Assembly (NCBI GenBank): GCA_015680685.1
Contig: MNCI01033409.1
Location: 695,396-759,395, forward strand
DNA length: 64,000 nucleotides
Reading direction: 5' to 3'
DNA from: Gnetum montanum
Lineage: Eukaryota; Streptophyta; Gnetopsida; Gnetales; Gnetaceae
The translations under genes were made by a program, and so were the position numbers. The notes under the pieces are model-generated. The model did no database searches and had not been told where the DNA came from. It worked only from the letters and a program-made list of their open reading frames with translations. Below, in pieces: positions 59,480 to 64,000 of the stretch (its first letter is position 1; each line of letters begins with the position of its first letter).

Positions 59480-60810
59480 TATCTACTCATCCAAGAGATG
59501 CTATAGGAATGGGACCATAGGAAGAAATAATAGTTCCTTCATCAGGCCAAGTAGTTCATAGAAATCAAGGGCAGCTTCTATAAGAGTTGCGTCGATGGCC
59601 TAGTACGATGGTATGTCCCTAATGTAGATTAACTTTGAGTCCTCCAAGATGAACATGAGGGGCCTTGTGGGGAACACTATGTTGAAGAAGGACAACCATT
59701 ACAATCCTCATGGTAAGCTATTATTGGGCCACAATCTTCCATGATGTGTATTACTTCTTCCATTCTTGTAACCAATGCAAACATGATGGAGGGATGACAA
59801 CATATATAGAAGGGCCACAATAATGGATCCAACCATTAGAGCCATTCAATGTTTGGAAGATTTATTTCTTGGGGCTCATCAACCCTATGTCAAATGGAAA
59901 GACCTACATCATTTCGGTTGTTGAATATTGTATGAAATGGATAGAAATCACTTGCATCACCAACTGTTCATGCTCTACAATAGCACAGTGTGTACAACAA
60001 AATGTTGTTAAAAGGTTTGGTGTGCCATGAGCACTGATATCTAACAATGGAACATACTTTATAGGTGCAACATTTCAAAAGCTTATGCAATGCTTGGGGG
60101 GTTGAACATAAAGTTACAACTCCTTACCACTCCCAAGCTAACAATGAAGCTGAGGTTACTAACAGGGAAATTACCAAAATACTAACATGAACAGTTAGTA
60201 AATATATGAAGGACTGGAGCAACAAACTCAATGATGCTCTTTGGACTTATCATTTAATGTGGAAACTTCCTATTGGGTATTTTCCTTATGAACTCATGTA
60301 TGGAAAACTTCCAATGCTTCCCATCCAAGTTGAGCTCTGTACACTTTCAATAGCTTGTGATCTTGACTTGGACTTAAGTCTAGCCCAAAGAGAAAGACTA
60401 ATGAATCTCAACATGCTAGACAAGAATAGATTAATGGGCCTATCATCGACTGAAGTGTAAAAGGTACATAATAAACAATGTCATAACATTAAGACTCAGA
60501 AGGGAAAGTTTTAACTAAGGATAAGGTTCTCTACTGGAACTTCATGCATGTGGCTTAATAGACAAAAATTCAAACATTATGGGAGGATCCTTACATTATA
60601 TATGAAACCTTTCCATCTAGGGCCATGATAATATACCATCCTAATAGCCCAAGTAAGAGATTGTTGGTCAACACCAAATAACTTAAACCTTTACTTGAAC
60701 CAATAACAATTGGTGGAAAAAAAGCCTTTATTAATGAACATGAAAGTTCAATTTTTTGGATCTCCTCCTTCCAACTTAGTCATGGAAGAGATGGTCATCC
60801 ATGTTGATAC
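59480..60810 (+). pseudogene. Integrase and pol C-terminus of element 4
   Basis: An N-terminal Cys/His zinc region (about 59760-59790), then the DDE core: VVEYCMKWIE (59918-59947; first Asp reads Glu), ISNNGT (60037-60054; second Asp reads Asn) and TPYHSQANNEAEV (60118-60156; the Glu is kept), then the GYFPYELMYGK segment (60277-60309). The region ends FQLSHGRDGHPC (60769-60804), the pol end shared with element 1. Frameshifts at about 60060-60110 and multiple stops. Confidence 0.85.
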
Positions 60811-62228
60811 TATATAAGTAACTCCTTAGTTTTTAACTTTTTTTATGCCATTTTTCATATGTTTTCATTTTCTTGAATATTTTACAATCTTTTCTATATT
60901 TTACCATATTTGAACTTTTCTTACATGTCTTCCTTTTCTTTATTGTCATCAAGACTTTGGTGCTAAATATAGATGCTAATTGATTATGATTTGTAACTTG
61001 CATTATTTACTTGATTGAAAATAGCTAGATTTCACATTAGAATTTTGATGTTAATTAATGGAACACTGATTTTTTCATGATATTAGGTAGTGAGTTCACA
61101 TTATCCACCATTCCACACAACTCTATGGTGTTTCCTCATTTTAGAAATATGGGGTCCTTTCTTAATAAGAACTTGCAATGAATTTGTGACCTTGGTACTT
61201 TCCAAAGTTGGGACAAATTAAGGGGATGAAAAAGGGTGTGGCTTCTAGGGGATTTATCACCTTTTGCACTTACCTACCATCTGGAGTTGCATGAATATTT
61301 CCATGGATTCCTCATCATTCTTATGTCGACTAATAAATAGGAAGTAATGTCTTTGCATGGTGTGGTTCCCAGTGGCAAAAAAAGGGGAAAAAAAAAAGAA
61401 AAACTAAAAACAATGGGAATTTAAAGCACATTCCTTAGACATAATAATGGGCTATAAGCACTAGTTATGGGGCTAAAAAGAAATTTTACCCATGCCTAAA
61501 GGCATCTTTCTAACTAAGGTCCTTTTTAGTTTTTACTTCACTTTTCTTCTTTCTTTGGAATGGAGAGTGATCTATGGGGATGTTCTTGTACCTTAGAAGA
61601 TGGAATGGTCTAATGTGCCAATGCGAAGTCACTGGAAGTGGATGATCTTGATTTGCACAAAGGATGGACACTATCAGGTCATACTAATCGCATCCTTCAC
61701 AAGGAACTTCATGTGACCAAAATGGAGAACTACATTTCATACTCTCTCTTTCATCCACTTGTTCTTCCCATGTACCACCTCACTACCTTTTCTCATGATT
61801 GTATTAATGGGTTCATTTTGAGATGGTCTTAATTCTTTGATGGTTTCTCTGATAATTTGATTTTTAACAATCCACAACCATTAATCATCCTTGGGATCCA
61901 TAGATTCCTTGGTTTGAGGACATGCAAGGGCATTAAGGGTATAATCCTGCTATGGGGAGGACCCACTTGCATACTTATTGGCTAGGATGATTAAGTTCCT
62001 TATCCCTTAGGCATTTTTCTTTGAAAATCTTTTTTTTCCACCTCGATGCATCTATTTTTTGTACTCCTTGGTAATTAATTTGCTACTAAATCTCCTATCA
62101 AAATGTATTCCTAGTCCTCTTCAAGAATTTGTTCTTATTCTAGGGTTTTCTAGCTTCTTTTGGACCCTAATTTCATGGCAAAAGTCCTTTTTCTTACTTA
62201 GTTTTTAAATTGTAAAAAATTTTATTTT
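60811..62228 (+). other. Untranslated 3' region of element 4, truncated
   Basis: It parallels 20050-21250 and 27986-28960, with the same AAGCACTAGTTATGGGG, TTAAGGGTATAATCCTGC and GGGGAGGACCCACTTGC words. Similarity to element 2 stops at about 62229 (element 2 counterpart near 28968), where different, GC-richer DNA begins. This marks an insertion edge or break. Confidence 0.7.
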
Positions 62229-62814
62229 TGGTTACTATACCGTTCGAAATCATCGGTCTCCGGCTGGAAGGAAACAGAGACCGTGGGATCCCAGGACATG
62301 CATAAAAGACCCTACCTTTACCTGAGGGTGAGCCAGAATGAACGAAGGCAGAGTACCTTGGGTGGTCCGCATGCAAATCAGACAAGGATTTCCCCGAACG
62401 TACACTGAAGTGCAATACACCGGGTTATACGTGAACGGCGTAACAGGTGTAAATCAGAGCGTGAACAGCGTAACTGATGCAAACAGAGCGTAAACGTAAA
62501 CGAGTGAAAATAGAATACATGCAACAATTAATGCAAAATGTAAACAATTTTGGGAAGAAAATGTAACAATGGCATTACAGAATGAGAGTACAATGCATCG
62601 GTCTAACGCAGTTGTGGATTGACACAAGGCGGACAAAAAGCCCCAGTGGATGTAGGGATGACTGCGGGGTGGTTCGCACTGTAGGCACAGTGTAGAGGCT
62701 GTATGCTCAGCGTACAGGGTGGTCCAGCATATGCAGTTTTTTGCTCTGGTTCTCAGTGTCTCTGCTCTCTGTGTTTACTCTGGGATTTTCCAACCGACTT
62801 GGATCTCGTCAAAA

Positions 62815-62867
62815 TTCTAGCTTTTATACAGGTTTTGACGTCAGACTCAGGTTGGGGGACACGTGGC
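62815..62867 (-). promoter_or_regulatory. Promoter-like cluster on the minus strand
   Basis: On the minus strand a perfect G-box CACGTG (62860-62865), a perfect TGACGTCA (62836-62843) and TATAAAAG (62821-62828) lie in this order within 50 bp. These are classical plant bZIP sites directly upstream of a TATA box. Transcription would start near 62790 and run leftward. No product is recognised downstream. Confidence 0.45.
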
Positions 62868-62929
62868 ACGTTGACCGGGTGTAAAAGCATAAAATTTACA
62901 AGTGTACAATATGTTACATTTGCTGGGCA

Positions 62930-63350
62930 TATACGCTGTATCAGGCGAGTGTAGACTCTGGGCGTATACACTGGGCGTATATGCTGGATGTGCTGGGTGT
63001 ACGCGAACTTGGGCGTAGATGCTATGGACCTTGGGCATATACGCTGGGCGTATATGCTGATGGTGGCTGGGCATATACGTTAGGCGTATACGCTGATGGT
63101 TACTGGGAGTATACGCTGATGGTTGCTGCCTTGTGCCAAATCTTGCTCTGCAGTGCTGTTTCCATTCCGTCTTTGGAGATTTCATGCTGGGCGTATACAT
63201 CTGTTGTACCTACTGAGCGTACATGTGAGGCGTGTATGCTAGGCGTGTACGTTGGATGTCTACGCTGAGGATGTTGGGCATATACGTTGGGTGTATACGC
63301 TGTGGATGTTGACTTGGGCGTATATGCTGGGCGTATACGTTGACACTGCA
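62930..63350. repeat. Minisatellite of palindromic GCGTATACGC units
   Basis: About twenty copies of a degenerate unit GGGCGTATAYGCT are spread over ~420 bp, some adjacent (62980-63060, 63300-63350), others spaced by 10-50 bp. The core GCGTATACGC is its own reverse complement; exact at about 63094-63103 and changed by one or two transitions elsewhere (GCGTATATGC, GCATATACGC). On the minus strand it translates to repeats of AYTPSVYAQ-like peptide, a by-product. Confidence 0.85.
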
Positions 63351-63490
63351 TACTTGGTGAAAATTATCTTGATCTCCAAAGTTGCCATGTGTAACACCAG
63401 ATGTAGCTGTGGTCGTCCGTGGATCCCAGGGACCTGCTTCGCGTTGGAGAAGTACTAAGCTCAAAATTTTGTGGTGTTTCATTGGCCCCT

Positions 63491-63535
63491 CTTTGTTGAC
63501 GCTTAGAGGAATCGACCCGAGAAGCGTCGACAAAG
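63491..63535. repeat. Inverted repeat with 14-bp arms
   Basis: CTTTGTTGACGCTT (63491-63504) pairs with AAGCGTCGACAAAG (63522-63535), 13 of 14 bases, with a 17-bp loop. It lies in the foreign block and its role is unknown. Confidence 0.8.
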
Positions 63536-64000
63536 AAGTGCAAAACAACACAAGCAACTTGATAGAGACTTTGTCCGTTACCACTTGACTAGACGTCATC
63601 ACACCGTGTTCAGTTAATACATGTGATTGTGAGGTGTAAAATTTGTATTTGGATGGGAAAATGGAGATTTGTGGGGCTTGGGAACTAGCCAAGAAATTGT
63701 ACTTGGTAAAAGGGATGCTCTGGTGTGTGTCATGCTGATCCTTGTCAATAGCCATGATTTAGCAGACTCAAAATCCAAACATGCGATGTGCGTTCTTTGG
63801 CAGAACAAGACTCTTGGTTAGTGTCCCAGAGGACTTGTTGGCAAGACTAAAGCCACATGGTGATGCATTGCATTCTTTGGAGGAACATGACCCTTCTTTG
63901 GGGGAACTGTTGGCGGAGAGCCAAAGCTATGCAACTGGATGTTTCTTCATTGTTTTTGACATGAGTACTTGGTGCCAAGACAACTGCCTTCCCACCTGGG

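Larger units (their letters stand above)
49503..62228 (+). mobile_element. Ty3 element 4 (only copy with RT and integrase), broken
   Basis: 5' LTR 49503-50361, primer site 50363-50381, gag 50400-51594, then after the element 5 block the gag tail, protease, RT, RNase H and integrase at 56652-60810, and an untranslated 3' region to 62228. The 3' LTR is missing because other sequence takes over. Domain order protease-RT-RNase H-integrase marks it as Ty3. The primer site and protease/gag style place it with Athila/Tat. All domains carry stops. Confidence 0.87.
62229..64000 (-). mobile_element. GC-richer foreign block, possibly a minus-strand LTR element
   Basis: Composition changes sharply at 62229, which begins TGGTTACTATACC. 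The block has a minus-strand promoter-like cluster (62820-62867), a palindromic minisatellite upstream of it (62930-63350), and a 14-bp-arm hairpin (63491-63535). The layout of a palindrome array upstream of a TATA box copies the U3 of the Ty3 LTRs, so a minus-strand LTR is a fair guess. No primer site, gag or second LTR is visible before the window ends. Frames in 62700-63800 follow the repeat and have no known domain. Confidence 0.35.

Noticed and set aside
62930-63350. CRISPR-like spacing of short repeats
   Set aside because: Units are degenerate and irregularly spaced, the genome is eukaryotic, and no cas genes exist; it is a minisatellite.
62847-63755. Minus-strand frames with repeated AYTPSVYAQ-like peptides
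   Set aside because: They are translation of the minisatellite, and overlapping plus-strand frames show the same effect; no start context or domain.

Overview
This is a repeat-choked piece of a plant nuclear genome, most likely a gymnosperm (inference). It holds one intact gene, one cytochrome P450 fragment, and about 50 kb of nested, mutated retroelements plus an endogenous plant pararetrovirus. The very low gene density, the long leader intron, the Tat/Athila-type Ty3 elements primed by tRNA-Asp and the integrated caulimovirid all fit a gymnosperm. No marker fixes the species.

Layout. 1-2472: fragments of Ty3 LTR elements on both strands. 3340-10860: a complete MA3-domain translation regulator gene (MRF/ECIP1/PDCD4-like). 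It has a promoter, a leader exon, a 2.56 kb leader intron made of three tandem repeats, three coding exons (6375-6615, 7391-7485, 8057-9883; 720 aa) and possible downstream exons. 12290-23870: an endogenous caulimovirid (movement-, coat-, protease-, RT- and RNase H-like parts plus an unrecognised ORF after pol). Its RT is split by Ty3 element 1 (15918-22400) with a perfect 5-bp target duplication. About 23871-44260: one old LINE cut into four pieces by Ty3 element 2 (24305-33358), a solo LTR (33960-34923) and a minus-strand LTR-LTR-internal-LTR complex (35124-43179). 44261-48580: terminal exon of a CYP72-clan P450, a second copy of its 3' end, and a minus-strand LINE remnant. 48580-49480: a Ty1/copia LTR, tRNA-iMet primer site and the start of gag. 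49503-62229: Ty3 element 4, the only one retaining RT, RNase H and integrase, invaded by minus-strand element 5. 62229-64000: GC-richer DNA with a palindromic minisatellite and a minus-strand promoter-like cluster, probably another LTR element.

Biology. Elements 1, 2, 3 and 5 keep gag (two also keep protease) but lack RT and integrase, so they look like non-autonomous relatives that would have needed an autonomous copy such as element 4. Element 2 carries a further ~2.9 kb ORF between its deleted pol and 3' LTR, the place where Athila-type elements carry an env-like gene; I do not recognise its product. Decay is dominated by C-to-T and G-to-A changes: primer sites, RT active sites and CAG/TGG codons turned to TAG. 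This suggests long-term methylation of these elements. Single N positions at 40161, 40378 and 49009 adjoin mirror-image or duplicated sequence and are probably assembly joins.
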